This document shows positions 45,071 through 54,447 of a DNA stretch of 64,000 nt, piece by piece. Origin of the DNA: Prorocentrum cordatum (taxonomy: Eukaryota > Sar > Dinophyceae > Prorocentrales > Prorocentraceae); contig CAUYUJ010019926.1 of assembly GCA_963575745.1 (NCBI GenBank), forward strand, positions 436,236 to 500,235, in the 5' to 3' direction. The translations under genes and the position numbers were made by a program. Below the pieces are notes generated by a model that was not told where the DNA came from, ran no database searches, and saw nothing but the letters and a program-made list of their open reading frames with translations. Every line of letters begins with the position of its first letter. Position 1 is the stretch's first letter.

Positions 45071-45818
45071 TGTCGCTTACATTCGGGGTGTCCCGGATCT
45101 TTTTATAGAATTCCACCTTTTTGGACACCGATTGAAAGGATAGGAGCCCCATCTTTGAAGGATCCATGGGGGAGGATATACTGATGCCGTGATCGTTCCC
45201 CATGAGTTTCTTGACCATGTCCTCCAACTGCGATACGATGGTGGCGGCCGCCGCACGCTCCTCAAAGCCAAAAGCGAGAACCTGCTTCGAACGTTGTGCA
45301 GATTCTGCGAAATCATCTGCTGGTGGTGTTTGTCTGGAGCCCGATATGGATGATGCCCCTTTCTTCGTCCTCTCCTCCACCATTTCCTCCATGACCCTCT
45401 TCATGTTGTCCTTCATCCCCTCCTCTTTCAACGTGCTCTCCATAACCTCCTCCATCATGCTCTTCATGTTTCTTTGAGTTACCATGTCTTCTAAATCTAT
45501 TTTCATGTTTCCTAGCTCCACCTCCACATCGTTCAACCTGTCATCCATGTCCTCCGTCTTCTCCTTTATTTCATCGATCTTGGTGCTCATCTCGGTCATG
45601 TTGCCGATGGTTTTGTCGAGCTTCTTGTTTTGCCCCTTCGCGAATTGAACAAACCACTCCGGAAGCTGCTCCTTCAACACGCCCGTTTTCTCACCCTCGT
45701 CACTCGACATGCCCACATCTTGAAGTGCACGCGCGACCTTGGGTTTCTGTCTCTCAGGCGTTGAGCCGGTTGCACCTCCAGCCCGAACCCCCTTATGTTT
45801 GTCACTGTTGTCGCTCAT
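45039..45818 (-). pseudogene. LINE ORF1, coiled-coil protein, 5' part
   Basis: 259 codons from the ATG at 45818. A basic, Gly/Pro-containing N-terminus is followed at about residues 55-150 by heptad-like Met/Glu/Lys-rich text (MTEMSTKIDEIKEKTEDMDD, LNDVEVELGNMKIDLEDMVT), a coiled coil of the type that trimerises ORF1 proteins. At about 185-210, QVLAFGFEERAAAATIVSQL resembles the start of an RNA-recognition fold. The family role is RNA binding and chaperoning of the element transcript. The frame ends at 45039, where the neighbouring frame takes over. Confidence 0.7.
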
Positions 45819-45920
45819 CTTCGTATGCCCACGTATGCAATACGGAACCTACGGACCGGTAGGCACGCCGTGAATATGTACGAAATGGATTTCGGCATAT
45901 ATGGCACTTGCGTTCTGCAC

Positions 45921-45940
45921 CTTGAGCCAACTTGAGCCCC
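45921..45940 (-). promoter_or_regulatory. Possible tandem relict spliced-leader ends 5' of LINE ORF1
   Basis: The minus strand reads GGGGCTCAAGTTGGCTCAAG, about 100 nt upstream of the ORF1 ATG. TTGGCTCAAG is exactly the last ten bases of the dinoflagellate spliced leader, and the preceding GGCTCAAG is its last eight. Tandem 3' ends of the leader are known from repeatedly reverse-transcribed, trans-spliced dinoflagellate mRNAs. The match is short, so chance is possible. Confidence 0.4.
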
Positions 45941-45945
45941 AGAAA

Positions 45946-46630
45946 GTCAACGTGCATGGCCCCGAGCGCTGCCCCCTGAAAACTTGCGCGCGGTCGGCCC
46001 GCACGCGCGCGGTAAGCTGGGGAGGGGGGGCGGGTGGGGGCGCGAGCGCGGCGGCAGGGCGGCCGCCCAAATTGCGACTTCAAGCTCCGCGGCTGCTGGA
46101 AGGAGAGACTTGTCACAGATGCTGTCAGCAGCGCGTAGCTGGCTCCCTTGAAAGCCCATTCGCCATCTGTGTCCTGGAGACGATGCAACGGCATCGCAGG
46201 CCCACGCTGGTGCACGCGCGTTCCCGCCCCAATCATTGCACCTCCCGCCTGGGCCGTCGGTGTAGATATCTCACCCGTATGGTCTGACTCCTGGGTGGGA
46301 TTGTAGGAGACCCGATAAAGCTGCGATGCTAACTGCATGCATGTTGCAAGATGTCCGGATGTAGGGGGGGCCCTCCTTGCCAAAGGCTGCGCCGGATTGG
46401 CGCCAGAGTCGAAGTCACAGGAGACCGATGCCGGAGTCGTGCCAGGGCCCAAATCCAATCTGGCATTCCGGCCTTCGACTGCTCAGCTTGGTGGGGCCCA
46501 GTGCAGGCGCGGGATGGGAGGCAAGGCCTCGGGCGTCCTGCGGTCACAGGGAAGGGCGGGACACTGCTCTTCATCGGATTGAATTCCCTGGGGCGTGGGG
46601 CGAGCTCACACATCAGCACGCAAGATCATA
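45946..46630. other. Sequence upstream of the LINE, no gene recognised
   Basis: A minus-strand frame (45802-46458) is open through this region but Ala/Pro/Arg-rich with no domain. It may be LINE 5' untranslated sequence or flanking DNA. Confidence 0.4.
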
Positions 46631-46635
46631 GTTGG

Positions 46636-47790
46636 TCAAAATTTGACATCAGCCGTTGGGCGCGCCCCGCGCGGGCTGGCGGCGTTTAGGCCCATGGGCT
46701 CCGTGGCGTGTGAGCCCCCGCCGTCGTCGTCCTTGGCGTTGCACTTCTTCTGGAATGCGCGCCTGATCTTCTCGAAAATGACCCCGGGAACTTCCACGCC
46801 GTCCCTGCCGCCGCCTTTGGGGCCTCCACCCTTGGAAGGGCTGCTGGCCTCGACGTTTCCTCCCTTGGTGGCCCCGGTGTTGGCTGGCCGGCGCCCGCTC
46901 GAAGCGGCGGCGCCCGCCGCGGTGACTGAAGGGGCCCAGGGATACACAAATAGATACACACAAATAAAAAGATTCCCCATAGTTTCCCAGACTTTCTGGG
47001 TGTCTGTCTTCCCTCCCACTGCCCATCTTTTCCCATATTTTTGGGGGGAGTCGACGATTCATTGTATCTTCTTTTTTTTTTCCTCCTGAGTGACAGCGGC
47101 AGCAGGCTCGACCGCGGCGGCCGCGGCCGCGCTGCCTGGAGAGGGCGGGCCAGGCAGCTGGGCCAGCGGCGGCGGCGGGAGCGGCGCCTCCTGCCCCTGC
47201 GGGCGGGGCGCCCTGCCCTGTCCGGGCGCCCGCCCCACAGGGCCGCCGACGGCGGCTCGCGGCTCGCTGGCTGTTGGGCGAGGGCGGTGGCCTGCGCCAT
47301 CTGCTGCCTCGCCATCGCTCGGACGTCCATTCCCTGTGTTTTTGTTCGGTTTCGTGCGTGGTTTTTTTGCCGAATGATCAAGGATGCTCCTCGATGGTTC
47401 TCGCCGAGAAAAAGTGCACACGTCCGAGCGATGCCAGGCTGCTGGATTAAGGATATTAAGGGCATGTGTCGGGCAAGGTGGGTCACCTGCTGGGCGAGGC
47501 TCGCGCTGGTGGCCTGGACGGCGGCCGTGCACGCGGCTGCGGGCTGGTCAGACTTGGGCTTTAGTGACAGCCCCTTTCGCCGCTGTCGCCTTCCTTGCTG
47601 AATCTGCCGGGCGATCTTCTTCCGAATGGACGTCCTCAGCATCTGGTTCTTCATCATCAGTTTCTTCCTTCCTCGATCTCCTCGCAGTGAGTGAAAACGT
47701 CATCTGCCTTCTGGGCGTCTCCGAGACGGGCCTTGGTGTGAGCGACTGCTTGCTGATGTGCCGCTTGTGCATCATATTATTATTTCTGGG
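46636..47790 (-). other. Candidate exons of an unrecognised minus-strand gene
   Basis: Three protein-like pieces, in minus-strand order. About 47548-47775 contains KEETDDEEPDAEDVHSEEDR, acidic. About 47065-47340 has Ala/Pro-rich text ending VEPAAAVTQ. About 46636-46931 contains GRDGVEVPGVIFEKIRRAFQ and ends ADVKF-stop. The last piece is preceded by a pyrimidine-rich stretch ending CCCCTTCAG at about 46932-46940, a credible 3' splice site. No matching GT, GC or GA donor can be fixed with confidence and I do not recognise the product. Confidence 0.3.
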
Positions 47791-49190
47791 CGGTCGATGT
47801 GTGGCGGCTGCTGCTGCGTGCGGGTCTCAGGGCCCCGCGCGCAGATGACCATGTAGAGCGTGGTGGCGTACTATGTCTCCAGACCCTTGAACATTGACGA
47901 GCGATGGCCCATCTGGTATGCACTGAAGATCGCTGAGATTCAGCTGCTCGCGGTGGGATGTGAATTCATCCTGGCTCTTCGGGAACGGCAGCCTGAGACG
48001 ATGTTTCTCCGCTTCTTCTGGTGCAGCTGGCCGGAGAGCGGAGGTGTTTTCTCTTCAGTTCCACGACGGTCATGTGCTGACGCCGAGCGAGCCTTCCTGC
48101 GGCTTCCCCGTCGCATGCCGTCCTGCACCCCTCGCGCTCCTTGTGTTGCCACCATGCTGTTCCGTTCTTCTGCCAGCCTGTCCAGGTGGGTTTGCCTGTT
48201 CGCTGCTGTGTGTGCCACGGCGCAACGGGCTCTTCGGCGTCATCCGGAGATGGCGCCCTGATCTGGTTTGGTGACGGAGTGGCGGGGTGCAGAGCCTGCC
48301 CGTGCTGCTGGAATGAAGGTCGGTGCGCTGGCACACTTCGCACTCCCAGGATCACGCTCCCGGGCGCGCCACTGTACGGTGCGCGCGCGTCGACCCGTTC
48401 GCGGGCACCTGCGGCTCTTAGAGACGCTCGATAGCGATTCCTCGCCGTGCCCTCTGGCGGCGGTGCCACGATGGCTCCGGTTGACGCCACGTTGCGGCCG
48501 ACTGGGCCTATGAAGACACGGCCGGCCCGACGCGGTGGGGTGGCGGGTCGGCGCGTCTAACGGCACTCCCGAGATGCTTCGCAAGTCCTGGACCTGCGCC
48601 CGAAAGCCTCGGGCCGGGACGGCAGCTGATGGGGAGAGGGAGGAGGGGGGAGAGGGGAGAAGAGGAGGGACGAGGAAACGAGGATGGAGGGAAGGACGAA
48701 ATGAAAGCGGTCAAGGGGGAGAATGAGGAGGAGAACGGCTGGCAGGCAGAACATCATTATGTCATGGACACACTCACACCAATGAATGAAAGGAAGATGC
48801 TCGTGACTGACCCTGCGTCCTTCACAAGACACACGCCCCCACCTAGCAGCAGCCGCTGTGCCCAGAGTAACAAATGCAGTAGATGTGCCACTCAGCGACG
48901 CTGGTCTTGTATCAGAAGCAGCAAGCAGGATGCGGGCATCACCAATACTAGCTAGAACACGTCCTGTCATGGTTTGAGCGACCATGGCTACGCACTACAC
49001 TACCCGCATGCACGTTGGGGGCTATATTGTCAGGTCTGTACATGATTTGGGGTTCCTCGCGGGAGAAGGCAAGGGGGAAAAGGCTGCCAGAGGGGAGGGG
49101 AGGGAGAAGAGGGAAGGGGAAAGAGGATGACAATCATGCGGACAGCCAAAACGGCCTGCCACGATTACGCTCGAAATCCGCTGCCCAGGC
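47791..49190. other. Unrecognised sequence
   Basis: Overlapping moderate frames on both strands without a recognisable domain. GGGAGAGG-rich tracts lie near 48629-48700 and 49080-49125. Confidence 0.35.
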
Positions 49191-49194
49191 TCGC

Positions 49195-49758
49195 TCATGC
49201 AATGTCCTCGCCCTGCAAGATTTTAAGCGCCTCTTGGAGGCTCTGAATTTCCTCTTCGCGCGCTTTCACACGCTCCTCGTAGCTGAGCCCTGTGTCGAGG
49301 CAGTCAGCCTTCAGCTTGTCGTAGTAATTCAGAACCTTGTCCAACTCCTGCTGCGTCAGAGAGAGCTCCTTCTTGGTGGTGCGCAGGTTGCTCTCGGCGT
49401 CTGCTTTGTTACCCTCCTTTGGAGGGGCAAACATACCGATACCGCAACTCTCCGGGACCGCTCCTGGGGGGCGTTCTGACCAGAATTCCCAAGCGCATCC
49501 AGCCTTGGCGATCAGGCCGCCTCGGGAGGTCTCCAAAAGGCGAGCGCGAGGAAAAGGGTAGCGGTACCCGTTCCCTTTCCTCCGCGGATCCTTGTGCTCC
49601 TTCTCGACCGCCTTCACATCCTTCGACTCCGTGGACTCGGCCATGTACTTCTCGTACGCGGCCTGGGCCTGCTCCTCAGCCAGCGAGGTCTCGGTCTCCA
49701 GGCGGGCGAAGTCGGACAGGCAGACCTCCAGCATGCCGATCACGCCACCCTTCACGTC
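49195..49758 (-). CDS. Coiled-coil protein of a dinoflagellate family, C-terminal part
   Basis: The minus strand encodes GGVIGMLEVCLSDFARLETE, TSLAEEQAQAAYEKYMAEST and, after an interruption, TTKKELSLTQQELDKVLNYY, YDKLKADCLDTGLSYEERVK and REEEIQSLQEALKILQGEDI before TGA. I recognise this Glu/Lys-rich coiled-coil C-terminus as recurrent in dinoflagellate proteomes; its function is not established to my knowledge. The 5' end is missing. The exon seems to start at 49758 after CCTTCTGAG, a possible 3' splice site, and the DNA upstream is CTACT satellite. A 58-codon segment, 49417-49590, does not fit the family and may be an intron with GA-AG ends (AAG|GATCC ... CAAAG|GAGGG), or a retained insertion, since it is in frame and stop-free. 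Confidence 0.65.
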   Translation of the reverse strand, partial: DVKGGVIGMLEVCLSDFARLETETSLAEEQAQAAYEKYMAESTESKDVKAVEKEHKDPRRKGNGYRYPFPRARLLETSRGGLIAKAGCAWEFWSERPPGAVPESCGIGMFAPPKEGNKADAESNLRTTKKELSLTQQELDKVLNYYDKLKADCLDTGLSYEERVKAREEEIQSLQEALKILQGEDIA

Positions 49759-49805
49759 CTCAGAAGGAAAAACGTCAATACCTGCTAACGCTGAATCCAA
49801 TTAAA

Positions 49806-50125
49806 AACATCTACCCCACCCTACCCGACTGTACCCTATTCTACCCTACTCTGGTCGAGTCTACTCTACGCTACCCTACTCCGCCCTACTCTACATTACT
49901 ACTCTACTCTATTATACTCTGCGCTCCCCTACTCTACTCTACGCTCCCTGCAGTACCACACCCTACACTACTCCACGCTGCTCTAGTCGAATATACTCAA
50001 CCATACTACTCTACTCTACGCTGTCCGACTTTACCATCCACTCTATTCTGCTCTACTCTACCCTACTCTACCCTGCCCTACCCGAACCTACTCTACTCTG
50101 GTTCTGCTCTACTGTATCTCTATTC
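49806..50125. repeat. CTACT-type satellite, block 1
   Basis: Irregular CTACTCTAC, CTACCC and CTACGC pentamer/hexamer repeats on the plus strand, with few interruptions. Confidence 0.85.
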
Positions 50126-50850
50126 CTTATTGGAATATACAACCACTCCGCCACCTGGCGAGCCGATGGCAACCCAATCCGAGTGGTCCCGACATGTCGC
50201 TCTCGCCTCAGCGCCGCGCTCAGTGTTGTAGAACATTGCATTTCCGACTGGGCGAGGCGCGATGACTCCGAACGCGTTTTCGTCGACGGGCGAGCGGACA
50301 AACACGTCGATCTCGTCTCGGCACCGCGCAGAATTCGCACGAAAGGGGCGCTCCCGCCTCGACGCGGCGCCCCTTTGTCGCTCGCCAGGTTTTCCGGGGG
50401 GCCCGCGCGAAGGGGCGACTCGTCGCCCTCGCGCCCGGGTTCCATGCGCGCTTCCATGGAAGTGGCGCTCCAGTGCGGGCGCGGCACACGGCTCGTTCGC
50501 CGGAAGCACACGACAGCGACGACGGCAGCGGGGCCGCGCGAGAGCGGGCGAAATGCCGACCTCGCCCAAGCGCCGCGCAGCTTGAATGCGGGTGGCAGTG
50601 CATGTCACAGAGTGGCGGATGCTTCGCCTTCGCCGCACCCCTTGGACATTGCGCCGCTCCCGCCCCTGCGCGGCCCGCGCAATTTTCTCTGCGCCAAGTC
50701 GTCAGAACCGGCGCCGCGCGCGAGCACCTTCCGCTTGCGAGGCGGGAGCGCAATCCGATCCCAAAATTGTTGAGTCACAGTTGCATCAAATTTTGCGGAA
50801 AGGAGGGTTGGAGTCCATTGGAGTAGGCGGGGCCCCCTGACTCGCTCGAC
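50126..50850. other. GC-rich island inside the CTACT satellite
   Basis: A 0.7-kb GC-rich non-satellite segment. Frames on both strands reach 170-200 codons but are Arg/Ala-rich and unrecognised. It may be an insertion splitting the satellite. Confidence 0.4.
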
Positions 50851-51840
50851 CTGGATAACTTGACTCTACTCGTTTTCCTAATTCTACTCTGCTATACTCC
50901 TGCTCCACTATAGTCTCATATACTCTCCTCGACTCTATCCTACTCTAGCAGAAATCGCCAAGCGGATTGCAGAGGATGCCATGCGGACAGGTTGGACGAA
51001 ACCATGCAGATAGCAGAGAACGACATGCGGAGACCGTGGAAGAAGACATGCGGATAGCAGACGAGGCCATGCGGATATGTTGACAAGCGCTGACCTACTC
51101 TGCTCTTGTTCTATTCTGCCATTTGTTCTACTACTCTAGTCTACCCTTCTCCACTCTACCTACTCTGTTCTACTCTACTCCACCCTACACCTGCTCTGCT
51201 ATACTACTCAACTTCTCTATGTATACATACAATCGTCTACTCTACTCCAGCTGACAAAGCCATACGGATATACTCGACCCGTACTCTACCCCTAACTATA
51301 ATATACCCCTACTCTACTCCTACTCGGCTCGACTCTACTCTCATATACTGTCCTCTATTCTGCGCCGCTCTACTCCACTCTAGCAGACGAAGCCATGCGG
51401 ACTGCAGAGGAAGCCATGCGGATCGTTTGGGCGAAGCCATGCAAGTAGAGGGCAAGTCACTCGGGCAGTTTAAACGAATACATGAGGATAGCAGAAGAGG
51501 TCATGCGGATAGTTTGGCGAACCCTACTCTACACTACTCCTACTCTACTCTACACCTGCTCTGATAACTATGCCTACTCGTCTCTAGTTAGATACCATCT
51601 CTTTTTACCCTGCACCAGCAGACGGAGCCATACGGGTAGACTCTACTCATGCTCTACTCCTGCTATATCCTATTCCTATGTAAGATGCTCATGCTCGACT
51701 CGGCCCTACTCTCATAGACCCTCCTATACCCTATTCCGCCCTACTCCATTGTAGCTGACGAAGCCACGCGGGGTGCAGAGGAAACCAAGCGGATCGTTTG
51801 GACGAAGCCGTGCGGATAGCAGAGGAAGCCATGCGCCAGG
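50851..51840. repeat. CTACT satellite, block 2, with interleaved GCAGAGGAAGCCATGCGGAT-type units
   Basis: CTACT repeats alternate with short runs of a second unit (GATAGCAGA, GCCATGCGGA, TTTGGACGAAG) at about 50945-51085, 51386-51450, 51475-51525 and 51755-51835. Two repeat families are interdigitated. Confidence 0.8.
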
Positions 51841-51935
51841 GATGGCATTCAGCATCTTCTAGGCAAACCTGCTTGCAATAAAACATCCGCCGCCGTACCC
51901 ATGAGGCCCGAGTTGTAGTGCCCTCAGGTCCTTGG

Positions 51936-51941
51936 CCTAAT
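51936..51941. repeat. Target-site duplication, left (CCTAAT)
   Basis: CCTAAT directly abuts the left inverted repeat and recurs at 52605-52610 directly abutting the right one. Confidence 0.75.
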
Positions 51942-52604
51942 CTTAAATCGGGCCTGTCCCCCTACAGGGGGATGTTCGACGAAACATAAAAAATACACCA
52001 AAAATAGTGCGGGGACTATTTTTTGAGTATTGTTTGACCTGTTTGGGGGTATTTTTAGGGTATTTCTCTACCTAGGCTCTGCCTAGAAGGGTTCTTACTC
52101 TATGGGCTTAAAGGGCCGGGCTGTGTAAACCGCCCCGGGCGGTTCCCCCAGTATCCGCCCCGCGGTTCCCCCAGTTACGTCCCCGTAGCTTAGCGTTGCT
52201 TATCCCATCTTAGCTTAGCTTATTTCATCTAAGCTTATGTGTTCCCTACCTAGGCTCTGCCTAGAAGGGTTCTTAAGCTTCAGCTTAGCTTTAGCTTAGT
52301 TTTAGCTTAGCTTTAGCTTTAGATTTAGCTTAGCTTTAGCTTAGCTTTAGCTTAGCTGTAGCTTAGCTGTAGCTTGGCTTTAGCTTAGCTGTAGCTTAGC
52401 TTTATCTTAGATTTAGCTTCGCTTTAGCTTAGCTTTAGCTTCGCTGTAGCTTAGCTTTAGCTCAATGTTAGCTTAGCTTTAACTTAGCTTTACCGTTACT
52501 ACTAATGCTGCTTTCCTAGGGGCTCCAACTCCTAGGTAGGGTCGCACTGGGATATTCTTTTTTTCGTCGATTATCCCCCTGCAGGGGGACAGGCCCGACT
52601 TAAG
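51942..52604. mobile_element. 663-bp non-autonomous inverted-repeat element
   Basis: The left terminus, 51942-51984, and the reverse complement of the right terminus, 52562-52604, match at 39 of 43 positions. Both start CTTAA(A/G)TCGGGCC and both contain TGTCCCCCT(A/G)CAGGGGGA, itself palindromic, then TCGACGAAA. CCTAAT is duplicated outside both ends, giving a 6-bp target duplication. The inside holds no open frame of note. It includes a direct repeat CCTAGGCTCTGCCTAGAAGG at about 52072 and 52251, a duplicated CGGTTCCCCCAGT(A/T) motif near 52140-52180, and a TTAGCT array. It is a MITE-like element whose superfamily is not assigned. Confidence 0.85.
52175..52500. repeat. TTAGCTTAGCTT / TAGCTTTAGCT array
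   Basis: AGCTTAGCTTTAGCTTAGCT-like repetition filling the interior of the inverted-repeat element, strongly AGCT-rich and self-complementary in places. Confidence 0.9.
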
Positions 52605-52639
52605 CCTAATCTCGTAAGCCTCCATCCTCAATCCGCAAG

Positions 52640-53265
52640 CTTCTTCGAGGCGCCCAGACTCCAAATGGCCGCAATCTCCCGGAGCTCTCCCCGCGGTGCG
52701 TCGCGCGACTGTTTCGGGCCCACAAAGGGGCCCCAAGACGGGCCGCGAGGGGCCCGAGCGGCCGCCCAGACAGTCCAGGAGGGCCCCGACATCGCCGCGC
52801 GATAGGCCCGAGACGCCCAGGACGGCCCCGCGACGGCCCAGGAAACCTTCGAGGCGCCACAAGGAAGCCCCGAGAGCCTGCTCAAGAGTGTCCCGAAAGG
52901 CCAAACTCATTGAGTGTTTCCCTTTTTGTTGGTGTCCTCGATTTTCCGAGCTTCCGACGTTCCGAGGCGGCCCCAAAGGCCCCCAAAACCGCCCCAAAAG
53001 GCCCCCAAGGAGGCCCCCAGACGGCCCAACAAGGCTCCATAACTGCCTCAGAGGCGCCCAGGACGGCCCAAGAGGGCCCAAAGACAGCCCCAAAAAGGGC
53101 TCAAGAGGAGGAACACGAACAGACAATCCGAGTTTTCCGCCCCAACAGACTCCCCAGAGGCCCGCGAGATGCCCCAAGAGGCTTCACAACGGCCCCTAAG
53201 AGGCCCCCCAAGGCCCTCAAGAGGCCCCCGGACAGTGACACCCCAACGAACAGCTTCATGGCCTA
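52640..53265 (+). repeat. CCAAGACGGCC-type array G
   Basis: Units such as CCCAAGAGGCTTCACAACGG and GGCCCCAAAGGCCCCCAAAA. The non-repetitive interruption at about 52895-52965 sits where cores lie in arrays A, B, E and F, but the sequence match is poor. Confidence 0.7.
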
Positions 53266-54447
53266 CGGCCTATGATTCCCGCGACCCAAGCACGTTGGCG
53301 GGAAACGCGCGCGCCCGCGCTTGTGTCCCAGGCCCGCCTAGCATTAAGAAGTGGTCGGGAAAAGTCCAGGTCGCTAAGGCGCGGGTTTGGAATCATGGCA
53401 GCGTCTTCCTTGCCCCGGATATTGAACCGCGCGCGGCAGCCCGAGGTGCCCCAGACGACGTCGTAGCGTTCTGAGTTCTTCCCGCTGGCCTCACAAGCCA
53501 GACGTCTCTCAACACCTGGGGCTGTCCTCCTCGAGGGTGCCCGAACCAAGTCTCGGTTGGCCTGCGCCTCGGGCAGCGCGATTGCATCCTCATCTGACGG
53601 CTTCATGATCCTCCGAACAGGGTCAGACAGTGCAGTGGGCGACTGATGAACAGCCCCATGGGCGGCGTCGCCGCGAGCCACCTCCGACCCCTCGGACTCG
53701 TGAACCTCTAGTATCACGGCGGTCCGTCATGTCAAGGACGGCGCGTTCCTCGGCTCGAGCTGGCGGCGGCGTCTTCGGCGCGCCAGCTTTCGCCAACGCG
53801 GCGGCGCTCTGCGCGTCGGCACTCGCCAACGCAATTGCAAGCTTGGGTGCGCCAGCACCAGATGAGGCAGAGGAGAGATCACCCGTTTTCGCAAGCGCAA
53901 CATCGGAGTATGCTGGTCAAGCTTTTTTCGGCCCAGCCTGACCGTCTCTCTCCCTATGAGCACTCATCCGCGCGAGGCGTGGTCATATGGAGACGAAGAT
54001 GCTCGCCGTCCTCGTCACACGTACAGAACTAGTTTTCACCTTCATGGCGGCCCCCTGTTGTCCATGCCCGAAGCTATGACCCAATGAGCTGGCCTTGTGA
54101 ACGTCGACGCTGATCTATGCCGGTGGCGACCGCGCATGCGATGGAAGCTTTATGCACTTGCGTGGTCCGTCCAGGTCATTCGGCAGGTTCCCCGGCAAAA
54201 ATGTCGTCTGCCGCCTCCTAGTAACCCCACCAAGAACAAGCCCCTTTTGCCGGATGCTTGACATGTGTTTCGTCTGAGTTCACTGCCAGACAAGGGGTGC
54301 AGAGTGGACGCTCGCAAGCTCCAGCCCTTGGCTGGAAACTGGCGTACGTCTGTGAGCTCACTCCCCGAATGTCCGCCTACGCATCGGACTGCGCTGCAAC
54401 TGACCTCCTAAACGTAGACCGTGTCAAACGAATTATGTGGGGTAGCG
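53266..54447. other. Unrecognised sequence with two hairpin units
   Basis: A minus-strand frame 53256-53717 includes FNIRGKEDAAMIPNPRLSDL, protein-like but unrecognised. The two GNRA-family hairpins at 53780 and 53813 lie here. Confidence 0.35.
53780..53832 (-). repeat. GNRA-family hairpins 1 and 2
   Basis: The minus strand at 53780-53799 reads GCGTTGGC-GAAA-GCTGGCGC and at 53813-53832 GCGTTGGC-GAGT-GCCGACGC. Each is an 8-bp stem counting G-U pairs, with a 4-nt loop. The two starts are 33 bp apart. Confidence 0.8.

Larger units (their letters stand above)
41470..45945 (-). mobile_element. Decayed non-LTR retrotransposon (LINE), minus strand
   Basis: The layout on the minus strand is that of a two-ORF LINE: a coiled-coil ORF1 (45818 to 44777), then ORF2 with an apurinic-type endonuclease (44403-43219), a reverse transcriptase (about 43168-42026) and a C-terminal segment (42191 to about 41470). 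Damage seen: a frameshift in ORF1 near 45040-45070, one between endonuclease and RT near 43220-43260, in-frame TAG stops at 42749-42751 and 42356-42358, and further frameshifts near 42030 and 41540. About 4.5 kb in all. I saw no poly(A) tail or target duplication. The clade is not assigned; the C-terminal text resembles RTE-like and related elements. Confidence 0.85.
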
